Assembly (NCBI GenBank): GCA_947259095.1 | Contig: CAMYLA010000030.1 | Location: 1-44,167 of the forward strand | Direction: 5' to 3' | Origin: an uncultured Acidimicrobiaceae bacterium | GTDB taxonomy: Bacteria; Actinomycetota; Acidimicrobiia; Acidimicrobiales; SZUA-35 | Length of the DNA: 44,167 nt | Part shown: one piece after another, positions 14,880 to 23,806 of the stretch | Layout of the letters: every line of letters starts with the position of its first letter | Position numbering within the stretch: the stretch's first letter is position 1 | Translations under genes and position numbers: made by a program | The notes under the pieces: generated by a model | The model's input: the letters and a program-made list of their open reading frames with translations, nothing else | Told to the model about the DNA's origin: nothing | Databases searched by the model: none

Positions 14880-16129
14880 CGGTGAGATCCTCGCTTCGAG
14901 TGTCGCTGATCCACGAACGATTCACCGAGCTGGGAGGTTCGGAGAAGGTGGTGGACTCCCTGGCCGGGATCTGGCCCGACGCCCACCTCTTCGCTCCGCT
15001 CATCGATCCCTCGGTCCCGTCGGAGGCGTTGAGGAACCTGGGTGGACACGAGTCCTCCCTGCTGCAACGGCTCTACGGCGGGGACGGCCGGTACGCCCAC
15101 CTGCTACTGCTGCTCCCCGGCGCCATGGCCCGAGCCCGCCTGCCGGAGAGCGACGTCGTGGTCATCAGCCATCATGCGTTCGCCAACCGGGTGCGGGTCG
15201 CCCCCGATGTGCCGGTGGTGAGCTACGTCCACACCCCGGCCCGATGGCTGTGGGACCCCCGGACCCGGGCCATGGACGGAGCGGGCGCGCCCCATCGGGC
15301 GCTGCTCACCGCCTTCGCCGCCACCCAGCGGCGCCGGGATCGTCTGGCCGCCCAACGACCCGATGTGCTCGTCGCCAACTCCTCGACGGTGGCGGCACGT
15401 ATCGAGAGCTGGTGGGGCCGCGACAGCATCGTGGTCCACCCGCCGGTGGCGGTTCATCGCTACCGCCTCGACCGGGGGGTCCCTCGTGAACCGTTCTTCC
15501 TCCTGGCCGGCCGTCTCGTTCCCTACAAGCGCCCAGACATCGCCATCCTGGCCGCCAGTAAGGCCGGGGTGCCCCTGGTTGTCGCCGGCGACGGGCGGGC
15601 CAGGGCGAAGTGTGAAGCGATCGCCGGCCCGAACGTGACCTTCCTCGGGGCGGTGAGCGACGCCGAGCTCGAAGACCTGTACCGCCGTTGCCGGGCGCTG
15701 GTCTTCGCCGGCGTCGAGGACTTCGGCATCGTCCCGGTGGAGGCCCAGGCCTGCGGTGCACCCGTCGTCGGGTTGGACCAGGGTGGCCTTCGAGACACCG
15801 TGGTGGCCGGCCGCACCGGCGTGCTGGTGCCGCCGAGCGACGACACCGCGGCGCTGGTCGACGGCTTCGCCGAGGCCCTTGCCGACTTCCGTGCCTCGGA
15901 CTTCGACCCGGAGCGGATCAGGGCCCACGCCGAGACCTTCGGCGAAGAACGATTCCAGGCCGAGATGAACCGCATCGTCAACGGGCTGACCACGGTCGAT
16001 CTCGACCGGCGACGGCGCTCTCGGCGCGATGGGATCACCTCGATCGGCGGGGGTCCTCGGCCGGCCGCCAATTGGCCACGGCACGTGTTCGACCAGACCG
16101 CCCTGTCCGACGTGGCCGATGGCAGCTGA
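14876..16129 (+). CDS. GT4-family glycosyltransferase
   Basis: This 417-residue GT-B enzyme opens with VSLIHERFTELGGSEKVVDS, an acceptor-side pattern of the RfaB/GT4 group. It also has VVSYVHTPARWLWDP, then the donor domain: LLAGRLVPYKRPDIAI, GAVSDAELEDLYRRCRALVF and the EX7E-like FGIVPVEAQACGAPVVGLDQ. It should add a sugar from a nucleotide donor on the cytoplasmic face of the membrane. ATG 14876 overlaps the previous stop (ATGA). A C-terminal tail of about 40 basic and polar residues follows the domain and overlaps the next gene by 11 bases. The donor and acceptor are unknown. Confidence 0.92.
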   Translation: MTVRSSLRVSLIHERFTELGGSEKVVDSLAGIWPDAHLFAPLIDPSVPSEALRNLGGHESSLLQRLYGGDGRYAHLLLLLPGAMARARLPESDVVVISHHAFANRVRVAPDVPVVSYVHTPARWLWDPRTRAMDGAGAPHRALLTAFAATQRRRDRLAAQRPDVLVANSSTVAARIESWWGRDSIVVHPPVAVHRYRLDRGVPREPFFLLAGRLVPYKRPDIAILAASKAGVPLVVAGDGRARAKCEAIAGPNVTFLGAVSDAELEDLYRRCRALVFAGVEDFGIVPVEAQACGAPVVGLDQGGLRDTVVAGRTGVLVPPSDDTAALVDGFAEALADFRASDFDPERIRAHAETFGEERFQAEMNRIVNGLTTVDLDRRRRSRRDGITSIGGGPRPAANWPRHVFDQTALSDVADGS

Positions 16130-17225
16130 GACACGGCCGCTGCGGGTACTCGGCGTGTCGGCGTCGCCACTGTTGTCGGGGGCGGAGCGGGTGCTGCTTC
16201 GATGTGCCCGACTCGGGGGTCGATCGCAGGAGGCTCGATGGACGATCGCCTCCCCTCCCGGTCCCTTCGCCGACGCCGTCACCGCCGAGGGCATCGACCA
16301 CCTCCCCCTCCCGGACTTGAAGCTCGGCCAAGGTCGACGAGCGGCGGCCGGCGCCAGGCTGGCCGGCAACAACCTCCGGGCTGCGATCACACTCCGTCGG
16401 CTCGTATCCCGGTTCGACGTGGTGGTGGTCAATTCGGTGATGGCGCTGCCGGCGGCACGCCTCGGCATACCTCGCGACGTCCCGGTCGTCTGGCTGGTCC
16501 ACGACGTCATCACCCGACCCGATCTCCGCCGTGTCGTCCAGGTCTCGAAACCGGGCGTCACCTTGGCGGTCGGGGTCTCAAACGCCGCCGCCGACCTGCC
16601 GGCCCGACTGGGCATGGAGACCTCGGTGGTTCGCAACGGCGTGCACTCCCCGGCGGCCCCGTGCCGTCCGCAAACCGACCCCCCGATCGTCGGGCTCAAC
16701 GCGATGCTGACGCCATGGAAGGGTCAAAAGGAGTTCCTCGAGGCGATGGGCCTGGTCGAGTCACCGGTCGAGATCGAGCTCCTCGGCGGCACCTTCCCGA
16801 AGGACGTCGACTACGAACGGCAGCTCCGGGAGCTGGCGGGCGAACCGCGGCTGGCCGGTCGGGTCCGGTTCCTCGGTCATCTCGATGATCCGATCGAGGC
16901 CATGCGCCGGTGGTCGGTTGCGGTGTCGGCCAGCATCGAACCGGAGGCCGGGCCGCTGGCGGTGCTGGAGGCGATGAGCATCGGGCTCCCAGTCGTCGTC
17001 ACCAACCACGGAGGAGCGCCGGAGATGGCAGGCAAGGTGGGGCTGCTGGCCTCCCCTGGCGATGCCACATCGATGGCCGAGGCCATTGAACAGCTGCTTC
17101 GGGATCCCGATGAGCGGGAGGACCGGGGACGGCGGGGTCGAGATCTGATCGCCAGCCACCACGACCTCGATCGGGCGTCCGACCGGTTCGCCGCGCTGCT
17201 CGGTCAGGTCGTCGCCGGCCGATGA
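16119..17225 (+). CDS. GT4-family glycosyltransferase
   Basis: This 368-residue GT-B protein begins LRVLGVSASPLLSGAERVLL; the acceptor domain includes PVVWLVHDVI. The donor domain has IVGLNAMLTPWKGQKEFLEA, RVRFLGHLDD and the nucleotide-sugar-binding stretch EAGPLAVLEAMSIGLPVVVT with NHGGAPE. ATG 16119 is chosen because it overlaps the preceding stop by 11 bases and gives the family N-terminus; an upstream ATG at 16029 would read through the earlier gene. It is the second of three consecutive GT4 enzymes, consistent with stepwise repeat-unit assembly. Confidence 0.92.
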   Translation: MAAETRPLRVLGVSASPLLSGAERVLLRCARLGGRSQEARWTIASPPGPFADAVTAEGIDHLPLPDLKLGQGRRAAAGARLAGNNLRAAITLRRLVSRFDVVVVNSVMALPAARLGIPRDVPVVWLVHDVITRPDLRRVVQVSKPGVTLAVGVSNAAADLPARLGMETSVVRNGVHSPAAPCRPQTDPPIVGLNAMLTPWKGQKEFLEAMGLVESPVEIELLGGTFPKDVDYERQLRELAGEPRLAGRVRFLGHLDDPIEAMRRWSVAVSASIEPEAGPLAVLEAMSIGLPVVVTNHGGAPEMAGKVGLLASPGDATSMAEAIEQLLRDPDEREDRGRRGRDLIASHHDLDRASDRFAALLGQVVAGR

Positions 17226-18349
17226 CCGGGCGGCTCCGCACACTGTTCGTCAACGAGAACATCGGCGGCCACGCCACGGTGCATCATCACCTGCGCCACG
17301 GCCTCCTGGACCACCCGGAAATCGACGCCTCGTTCCTCGACGTCCCACCGCCGGGCCTGGGGCGCCGCCTGGCCGGTGCTGGGGTACCGGGCCTGGGGCG
17401 CCTCGACCTCGATCTGCAGCCACTGCGAGCCCAATTGGCGGCCGCGGCCTGGGTCCGGCGAGCCCTGGCAGTGCACCCCGATCCCTACGATGTGCTGCAT
17501 GTCTACACCCACAATGCGGGGCTGCTCAGTACCGGATTGCTGCGGGCCGGCCCGGCCGTGGTCTCGCTCGACACCACCACCGCCCGCAACGGCTATCGCC
17601 TCCCCTATCGATCACCGACACGGTTCACGCCGATGACGGTGGCCCTGTCGAAACGGTTCGAGCATCGGGTGTTCGCCGCCGCCACCCGAGTGGTGGCCAA
17701 CTCCGAGTGGGCTGCGGACTCGCTGGTCGAGACCTACCACCTCCCAACCGACAAGCTCCGGGTCATCCCCTTCGGGGTCACGGGGCCGCACACCCCACCG
17801 GATCGGGCCGGCCGATCGACCCGGCCCCGCATCGGCTTCGTCGGCCGGCAGTTCGTCGGCAAGGGAGGGGCGACGCTGCTGGCGGCGTTCAACGGCTTCC
17901 TGCGGGGCCGAGCCGAGCTGCTCCTCGTCACCAGGGAGGAGGTGGCCCCCGGGCCTGGCATCACCGTGGTCTCCGACCTCGAACAGGGGGATGGGCGGCT
18001 GTGGGATCTCCTCGGGAGCTGCGACATCTTCGCCTTCCCCTCGACCATCGACCAGGCGCCCAATGCGGTCCTGGAGGCGATGGCATCGGGTCTCCCCGTT
18101 GTGGCGGTCGACACCGCGGCGGTCGGCGAGATGGTGGTCGAGGGGGAAACCGGGCTCCTGATCGGCCCCGACGATGTTCGAGGCCTCGGCCAGGCCCTGG
18201 CCGAACTGGTCGCAGATGCCGACAAGCGTCGCCGGATGGGTTGCGCCGGCCGCCGCCGTTTCCAGCAGGTGTACGAGCTCGAGATCGGCCTCCAGGACCT
18301 GATCGCAACGATCATCGAAGCCGAGGCGGTCTGGAGGCCCGAACGATGA
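17222..18349 (+). CDS. GT4-family glycosyltransferase
   Basis: This 375-residue GT-B enzyme starts RTLFVNENIGGHATVHHHL and contains VVSLDTTTARNGYR, then VVANSEWAADSLVETYHLP, a typical inter-domain segment with the conserved N.S. The donor domain reads IGFVGRQFVGKGGATLLAAF, then FAFPSTIDQAPNAVLEAMAS and GLPVVAVDTAAVGEMV. In that element the acidic E of the usual FG.xxxEA is replaced by 'QAPNAVLEA', so only the second Glu of EX7E is kept. The start is ATG by ATGA overlap with the preceding gene. It is the third glycosyltransferase of the operon. Confidence 0.92.
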   Translation: MTGRLRTLFVNENIGGHATVHHHLRHGLLDHPEIDASFLDVPPPGLGRRLAGAGVPGLGRLDLDLQPLRAQLAAAAWVRRALAVHPDPYDVLHVYTHNAGLLSTGLLRAGPAVVSLDTTTARNGYRLPYRSPTRFTPMTVALSKRFEHRVFAAATRVVANSEWAADSLVETYHLPTDKLRVIPFGVTGPHTPPDRAGRSTRPRIGFVGRQFVGKGGATLLAAFNGFLRGRAELLLVTREEVAPGPGITVVSDLEQGDGRLWDLLGSCDIFAFPSTIDQAPNAVLEAMASGLPVVAVDTAAVGEMVVEGETGLLIGPDDVRGLGQALAELVADADKRRRMGCAGRRRFQQVYELEIGLQDLIATIIEAEAVWRPER

Positions 18350-19149
18350 CGGCGGCGCTCAGATCCCTGGGGGGCGCGGCCCGACAGCTCGCCGGGAGCC
18401 GGGCCGCCGCCCCCGGTGCGGTCATCCTCGGCTACCACGACGTGGTGTGGGGCCCGCCAGTTCCCGGCGGTCATCGGCTCACGGTGACCGCAGACCAGCT
18501 CCGATCTCACATCGGATTGCTCCAGCGGCTCGGCTTCACCATCGTCAGCCTGGGCGAGCTGACCGCCGACCTCCCGCAGTCGGCATCGAGGAGGTACGCC
18601 ACACTCACCTTCGACGACGCCCTGACCGGGGTGGCCGAGGTGGCCCGACCGGTGCTGGCCGAGTTCGGGGTGACGGCCACCGTGTTCGCCACCACCGAGG
18701 CCCCGGGATCGGCTCCCTCCTGGTGGCCGGGGGCCCGGCCCACGCTGACCGCCGACCAGCTGGCCGGCCTGGCCGACGACGGCATCGAGATCGGCTCCCA
18801 CTCGGTGAGCCACCCCTCGTTGGTGACACTGGACGACGACGCACTGAACGACGAACTGGTGGCGTCCCGCCGTTGGCTGCAGCAGGTAGCCGGTCAGGCG
18901 GTCCAGATGTTCGCCTATCCCTCGGGCCACCACGACGATCGGGTCCGGGAAGCGTCGGCCGGCGCGGGCTACACCGCCGCCTGCACCTTCCTCAACGGCC
19001 GGGTGGAGGGCGAGGAGGATCCGATGCGGCTTCCCCGGCTCACCATGGGCGCCCACGCCTCGGTCCCCAGGCTGGCCTACCACCTGCTCCGCAAGCCATC
19101 GAGTTGGCCCCCCCACCAGCTCGATGCCATCGGACCGACGGGCGATTGA
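18346..19149 (+). CDS. Polysaccharide deacetylase (NodB homology, CE4)
   Basis: This 267-residue protein carries NodB motifs: VILGYHDVVW, the metal-binding TLTFDDAL, the HxxxH-type EIGSHSVSHPSLV, and a late motif MFAYPSGHHDDRVREA. In CE4 enzymes the first TFDD Asp and the two His of SHSVSH bind the metal. It probably removes acetyl groups from amino sugars in the polymer. ATG 18346 overlaps the previous stop (ATGA). No signal peptide is visible at this start, so it may act in the cytoplasm on lipid-linked intermediates or use another export route. Confidence 0.9.
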   Translation: MTAALRSLGGAARQLAGSRAAAPGAVILGYHDVVWGPPVPGGHRLTVTADQLRSHIGLLQRLGFTIVSLGELTADLPQSASRRYATLTFDDALTGVAEVARPVLAEFGVTATVFATTEAPGSAPSWWPGARPTLTADQLAGLADDGIEIGSHSVSHPSLVTLDDDALNDELVASRRWLQQVAGQAVQMFAYPSGHHDDRVREASAGAGYTAACTFLNGRVEGEEDPMRLPRLTMGAHASVPRLAYHLLRKPSSWPPHQLDAIGPTGD

Positions 19150-20246
19150 GGACCAGATCGATCGCGGCCGGGGTGGCGGCGCTCCTGGCCGTGGCCATCG
19201 GCCTCAACCTGGTGCTCGATTCCGACCCTCCACCCATGGCCCCGGTCGCCACGGTCGAGCTCGGGCTCTCCCCCGGGGCCGGCATCCAGGACCTCGACCC
19301 TGCCGAGCTCGAGCGGGACCTGGAGATCATGGCCGACCTCGGGGTCACCTCGCTTCGACTCGACGTCGACTGGTCCCGGATCGAATCGACCCGGGGCCGG
19401 CTGGACTGGGAAGCGACGGATCGGGTCGTCGAAGCGGCAGGCCGTCGGGGCATCGCCGTTCACGGCCTGCTGGTCTACACGCCGGCCTGGGCCAGACCAC
19501 CGGGAACCTCCGACAAACACCCCCCGGACGACGTCCTGGGTTTCGCCGGGTTCGCCCGGGCCGCAACCGAGCGCTACCAGCCGGCCGGGGTCGGCAGCTG
19601 GGAGGTGTGGAACGAACCGAACGTCGCAAACTTCTGGGAGCCCGGCGCCGACCCGACGTCCTACGCCCGGCTGCTCCGGGCCACGGCCGACGCCATCCGA
19701 TCCGTCGACCCCGATGCCACCGTGATCTCCGGCGGGCTGGCTCCGGCACGGGACCGGGAACGGGAGCTCTCGCCGGAGACCTTTCTCGAGGCCATGTTCG
19801 AGGAGCTGGAGACGGGGGTGGTGGATGGGGTTGCGATCCACCCCTACAGCTATCCCGCCAACCCGTCCGATCGTTCAAAGGGTTGGAACCTGTTCGGGAG
19901 GCTCCCGGCCATCCGGGATCTGGTTGCCGAGGCCGAAGGGCGGGCGGTCCCGATCTGGCTCACCGAGTTCGGCGCCCCCACCGGGACCGCCGACAGTGCG
20001 GTCGGCGAGGCCGACCAGGCGGCCATGGTCGGCGAGTCACTGCAGTGTGCCGGTCGGCTGGACTGGATCGGGCCCCTGTTCCTCTACAACCTTCGTGATC
20101 GGCCCGCCGGCGACCCCGACGAGGCCGAGGACAACTTCGGTTTGTTCACCGCCGCCGGCGAACCGAAGCGGTCAGCAACCGTGGTTCGGGAGTTTCGAGA
20201 CATCGCTCCCGGCACGCCCGTTCCCTCACCGTGCGAAGGCTGGTGA
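19146..20246 (+). CDS. Secreted or membrane-anchored glycoside hydrolase, GH39/GH5-like (clan GH-A)
   Basis: This 366-residue protein starts with a basic residue pair and a hydrophobic stretch (RTRSIAAGVAALLAVAIGLN), a signal peptide or anchor. The rest is a TIM barrel of clan GH-A: LGVTSLRLDVDWSRIE at strand 1, AVHGLLVYTPAWA, the acid/base Glu157 in SWEVWNEPN, and the nucleophile Glu274 in PIWLTEFGAPTG. It should cleave a glycan outside the membrane, perhaps trimming or releasing the polymer made here. The start is TTG 19146, which overlaps the deacetylase TGA (TTGA). Its last codons (PSPCEGW) form the first unit of a repeat array. Confidence 0.88.
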   Translation: MRTRSIAAGVAALLAVAIGLNLVLDSDPPPMAPVATVELGLSPGAGIQDLDPAELERDLEIMADLGVTSLRLDVDWSRIESTRGRLDWEATDRVVEAAGRRGIAVHGLLVYTPAWARPPGTSDKHPPDDVLGFAGFARAATERYQPAGVGSWEVWNEPNVANFWEPGADPTSYARLLRATADAIRSVDPDATVISGGLAPARDRERELSPETFLEAMFEELETGVVDGVAIHPYSYPANPSDRSKGWNLFGRLPAIRDLVAEAEGRAVPIWLTEFGAPTGTADSAVGEADQAAMVGESLQCAGRLDWIGPLFLYNLRDRPAGDPDEAEDNFGLFTAAGEPKRSATVVREFRDIAPGTPVPSPCEGW

Positions 20247-20322
20247 ACCCCGGGCTCACCGTGCGAAGGCTGGTGAGCCCGCAGTCACCGTGCGAAGGCT
20301 GGTGAGCCCCGCGGTCACCGTC
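20226..20322. repeat. Array of about 30-bp hairpin repeats at a convergent junction
   Basis: A 21-base unit starting TCACCGTGCGAAGG and ending CTGGTGA occurs exactly at 20226-20246, 20256-20276 and 20285-20305; a partial fourth copy begins at 20315. Each unit ends in the inverted pair TCACC/GGTGA. In copy 2 the stem extends to nine pairs (GGGCTCACC 20252-20260 with GGTGAGCCC 20272-20280). The first copy contains the glycosidase stop and the last contains the flippase stop, so the array fills the gap between the two operons and may act as a bidirectional terminator. Confidence 0.85.
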
Positions 20323-21856
20323 TGACCAGGGCGGAGCGGTCGATGATCCCCAGGGCGACGACGAGCCCGGCGTAGCTGGCGATGGCCACCATGGCCGCCA
20401 CGATCCAATGGGTGACGAGGGAGGCGGCGAAACCGGTGCCCAGGCCGGCCAGGACGGCAAGGGGGAGCCGCCCCAGCTTCGCCAGTTGCCGGCCGTCGAC
20501 CCACCCCGGGATCCTGGCGAACTGGCGCCACATCAGAACCACGACGACGGCCTCGGTGGCCAGGGTCGCCAGCGCCGCGCCCTCGAACGACCAGGCCGGG
20601 ATGAAGAACAGGTTGAGCCCGAGGTTGATGGCCAGACCGGTCATGGCGATGATCGGATACCAGCGGTGGCGACCGGTGGCGATGAGGGCGGTGATCGCCA
20701 CCTGGGCCGCAAAGGCCAGCACCTCGGCCGAGACCACGATCGACGTGGCCCGCCCGGCCGCCCGGTAGTCGCTGCCGTACAGCAGTTCGGCGGCGTCGGC
20801 GGAGAACAGCCAGAACCCGACCAGCGCCGCGCCGGCGGTGACGGCCAGCACACGAAGGGCCTGGCTGGTCATGGCATGGAATCGTCCCGGGGCGTCCGGC
20901 CAGGCTGCGGCCAGCGGGGCCAGGAGGGCGACGGCCACCGCCGAAGGCACGAAGTGCACCAGGTCGACGAACTTGTAGGCGACACCGTACAGGCCGACCG
21001 ATTCGAAGGTGTCGAGCTTGGAGAGCATCACCGAGTCGATCCGGTAGTACAGCGTGACGAAGGCGGCACCGGTGGCCAGCGGCACCGCCTCCTTGAGCAG
21101 TGCTTTCCAAATGCCGATGTCGATCCGGTACCGGAAGTCCATCAGCCGGTGGGCGGCGGGGACCTTCCACGCCAGGACGATCAGATCGTTGAGCACCGCG
21201 GGGACCACCAACCACAGCAGCATCCCGCCCTGCAGGACGATGGCGATGGTGAGGGCCAGCTGGCCGAGGCGACCGACAACCGCGAGCACCGCCAACGGGG
21301 CCAGACGGTCCTTGACCTGGAAGGCCACGTCGTAGGCATGGGACGGGGTGGCGAAGACGACGACCAGTCCGGCCACCGCGGTGGCCTGAACCACGACGTC
21401 GGGATAGTCGGCGAGCAGCACGACGGCCATGGCGATGCCGTAGCCGATGAAGCCGAGCACGATCCGCAGCACGATGTAGGTCCCGGCGAAGGTGGCCCGG
21501 TCCCGATCGGTGTCCAGCAGGGCCGACACCGCAACCCGACCAACGCCGAGGTCGGTGACGATCGACAGCATGCCGAGGATGCTGAAGATCAGGGTGAACT
21601 GGCCGAATCCCTCGGTGCCGAGTTGGCGGGCGATGAGAACCGTGCCGCCCCAGCCGACGAGTGCGATGATCAATCGGCTGGCCACCAGGGCGGCGGTGTT
21701 GGAGGCGAACCGTCCCCCGGAGCCGAGGTGATGGTGCTCTTCGGTTCGGCCCCCGACTCCCGGCCGGCCGTCTCCCGGTCGGCCATCTCCCGGCCGGCCG
21801 TCATCGTCTGGGACCGTTGTCATCTGCTCATCGCCGGTCCGGCGTTCTCCGGTCAT
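20315..21856 (-). CDS. Polysaccharide flippase, Wzx/MATE-like (MOP superfamily)
   Basis: This 513-residue membrane protein has about 12-14 hydrophobic helices. After a disordered N-terminus containing repeats of GRPGD comes FASNTAALVASRLIIALVGW and IARQLGTEGFGQFTLIFSIL, the classic start of Wzx/PST flippases, then LGVGRVAVSALL and the later LYYRIDSVMLSKL. It should move lipid-linked repeat units across the membrane. ATG 21856 overlaps the ATP-grasp stop (ATGA); an internal ATG eleven codons later is an alternative. It is the last gene of the minus-strand train and provides the Wzx step missing from the plus-strand operon. Confidence 0.92.
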   Translation of the reverse strand: MTGERRTGDEQMTTVPDDDGRPGDGRPGDGRPGVGGRTEEHHHLGSGGRFASNTAALVASRLIIALVGWGGTVLIARQLGTEGFGQFTLIFSILGMLSIVTDLGVGRVAVSALLDTDRDRATFAGTYIVLRIVLGFIGYGIAMAVVLLADYPDVVVQATAVAGLVVVFATPSHAYDVAFQVKDRLAPLAVLAVVGRLGQLALTIAIVLQGGMLLWLVVPAVLNDLIVLAWKVPAAHRLMDFRYRIDIGIWKALLKEAVPLATGAAFVTLYYRIDSVMLSKLDTFESVGLYGVAYKFVDLVHFVPSAVAVALLAPLAAAWPDAPGRFHAMTSQALRVLAVTAGAALVGFWLFSADAAELLYGSDYRAAGRATSIVVSAEVLAFAAQVAITALIATGRHRWYPIIAMTGLAINLGLNLFFIPAWSFEGAALATLATEAVVVVLMWRQFARIPGWVDGRQLAKLGRLPLAVLAGLGTGFAASLVTHWIVAAMVAIASYAGLVVALGIIDRSALVRR

Positions 21857-23088
21857 GACGGCGGCCGGCCCCGGGACACGACCGAACCGGCCAGCGACGC
21901 CACCGAGTGCATGCCGTCGTACAACCCGGGACGCCAGTCGTCGAGGACCTGGACGTCGAACTCGGTGCTCGGCCGGACCAGGGCGGCGACCGTCCGGGAG
22001 ATCTCGAATCGGGGTGGTCGATGGGCCGCCAGACCTGGAGCGAGCCGGGCCTTGGATGCCAGGGCCAGCCATCGCAGCTCGAGTTCGAGATTGCGGCAAC
22101 CCACACCTTCCCGGAGCCGGTTGGAGGCCGGGGGGACACGACCGGGCTCGATGTACCGCTCGGCCAGCAGCAGCGGGAAGTCGACACCGGCTCGCACCGG
22201 CAGGGCGATCGACCCCCACACTCGACCGTTGATCTCCAGCAGCACCGGGCCGTCCCGGCCGTCCTTGAACTCGACCATGGCCAGTCCGTCCCATCCCAGG
22301 GCACCGAGAATCCGCTCGCTGTGGTCGAGCAGGACGGGGTCGGGCGACTCGGCCACCCGGTAGGAGCTCATGCCCCCCGACAGGGGCACTTCGTGGAGCC
22401 TGCGGTGCTGGAACGATGCGATGGTTCTCCCCTGCCACACCAGCAGCTCGACACCGACCCCGGGTCCGGCAACGTGCTGTTGCACCTGGACCGGGAAGCC
22501 GCCGAGGCGATCCGATCGTATGGCGTCCATCAGTTCGTCGGTGTTGCGGGCGTGGAAGACCGACCGGGTGGTGATCGTGCCGCGCCGGTCGGGGGCATGG
22601 GACGAGATGGGCTTGACGACCACCGGCCAGCCGATCTCCTCCGACGCCAGACGTGCCGATTCGGTGTCTTCGGCCACCGCCGACCGGGGCGTCGGGATCC
22701 CAAGCGAGTCGGCGAGGCGGGTCGTCCGGCCCTTGTCCCGAGCGGTCCGGAGTGCCTCGGGTCTTGGCAGGGCCAGCGTCGATCGGGGCTCGAACATGGC
22801 CCGGTCGGCGTCGATGGGGTAGATCGACTTGTCGGTGGTCGGCAGGATCAGGTCGATGTCCTCCGCTGCGGCGATGGCTGCGAGACGAGCGGCCGAACGA
22901 GCTGGTTCATGCTCGGCCGACGGCACGGTGTACCACCGGTCGGCGTGGCGGGAGATCGACCAGCGGGGCCGCTCCCGGCCGTGGCTGGCCACCACCCGCC
23001 AGCCGCCACGGGCCAAGGATCGTACAACGGTCAACCCCGGCGTGTAGCCGGCATCGGTGACCAGGACGGATGGCCGCCGATCAGACAC
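21853..23088 (-). CDS. ATP-grasp family ligase
   Basis: This protein of about 411 residues has a pre-ATP-grasp Rossmann part (VLVTDAGYTPGLTVVRSLA), a KGRTTRLADSLGIPTP segment, the ATP-grasp core GWPVVVKPISSH, and metal-binding AMVEFKDGRDGPVLLEINGR, in which the E...N pair coordinates Mg-ATP. Such carbamoyl-phosphate-synthase-like enzymes join a carboxylate to an amine through an acyl phosphate, so it may add an amino acid or amide to a uronic acid of the polymer; that is inference. GTG 23088 gives the normal N-terminus and overlaps the upstream stop by eight bases. It is coupled to the flippase. Confidence 0.88.
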   Translation of the reverse strand: MSDRRPSVLVTDAGYTPGLTVVRSLARGGWRVVASHGRERPRWSISRHADRWYTVPSAEHEPARSAARLAAIAAAEDIDLILPTTDKSIYPIDADRAMFEPRSTLALPRPEALRTARDKGRTTRLADSLGIPTPRSAVAEDTESARLASEEIGWPVVVKPISSHAPDRRGTITTRSVFHARNTDELMDAIRSDRLGGFPVQVQQHVAGPGVGVELLVWQGRTIASFQHRRLHEVPLSGGMSSYRVAESPDPVLLDHSERILGALGWDGLAMVEFKDGRDGPVLLEINGRVWGSIALPVRAGVDFPLLLAERYIEPGRVPPASNRLREGVGCRNLELELRWLALASKARLAPGLAAHRPPRFEISRTVAALVRPSTEFDVQVLDDWRPGLYDGMHSVASLAGSVVSRGRPPS

Positions 23089-23806
23089 GGTCGCCCACCA
23101 TCGCTCGTTCGACGGCCGAGGTGCCCATGGCCATGGCAAAAAGGGCCCACAGCCAGATCCCGATGAACTTGGCGCCGTCCTCCACCACCAGACGAAGGTC
23201 GGAGTCGCTCTGCCAGATCTGATCGACGACGATGCTCAGACCGAGCAGGGTGGTCGAGGCGAGGAGCAGCACCATGGTCGGCGGTTCCAGCATGCGGAAG
23301 CTCGACAGCAGCCAGGCCGCCCCGAGCACGAGGTAGACGGCATAGATCGGGCGCTCACTGCCAACGGCGCGAAGCAGGATGTCGTCGTGGAGCAGGAACA
23401 CGTCGTCGACCAACAGCAGCAGCGAATAGAGGGCGGCGAGTCCGAGCACCCGGGAGCCGACCCCGGCCGCCCGCCACACCAGGAGGGCACCGAAGCCGAA
23501 GAATGCGGCGGCGGCGGCCCAGCCGACGGCCCCGAGCGAGGAGGCGATCCCCAGGTACCACGGCTCTTCGGCGGTGACGGTGGGATCCCGGGTCAGCGAG
23601 CCGACCGGGGCGACGTCCTGAACAAAGATGGCGGCGAAGAACGCCATGCCGGCCAGTGACACGGCCAGGGCGGCCCAGGCGACGACGGGGAGGGAGAATC
23701 CCGGCTTCGACGCCGCTTCGGTCACCGACGAAGACATCGACCCGTCGTGCCCGACCGCCGGGGAATCGATGTCGGCCTCGGTTGCTCTATCCATCGTCGG
23801 GCTCAC
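23081..23806 (-). CDS. Multi-spanning membrane protein of unknown function
   Basis: This 241-residue protein has a polar N-terminus of about 35 residues and about six hydrophobic helices. Charged residues stand out inside or next to helices: LLLVDDVFLLHDDILL, and VVEDGAKFIGIWLWALF near the end. Such an Asp/His and Glu-Asp-Lys pattern inside a membrane protein suggests a catalytic or ion-binding site, but I do not recognise the family. The start is GTG 23806, with a strong AGGAGG five bases upstream, one of the best ribosome-binding sites in the window. It lies between the GNAT and ATP-grasp genes and overlaps both. Confidence 0.8.
   Translation of the reverse strand: MSPTMDRATEADIDSPAVGHDGSMSSSVTEAASKPGFSLPVVAWAALAVSLAGMAFFAAIFVQDVAPVGSLTRDPTVTAEEPWYLGIASSLGAVGWAAAAAFFGFGALLVWRAAGVGSRVLGLAALYSLLLLVDDVFLLHDDILLRAVGSERPIYAVYLVLGAAWLLSSFRMLEPPTMVLLLASTTLLGLSIVVDQIWQSDSDLRLVVEDGAKFIGIWLWALFAMAMGTSAVERAMVGDRV

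Noticed and set aside
20226..20322. Mini CRISPR array
   Set aside because: The spaces between repeat cores are only 8-9 bases and similar to one another, the units are self-complementary, and no cas gene is present.
20408..22363. 651-codon plus-strand frame opposite the flippase and ATP-grasp genes
   Set aside because: Composition is dominated by Gly, Asp, Gln and His as expected for an antisense shadow; the flippase and ATP-grasp motifs on the minus strand are clear.
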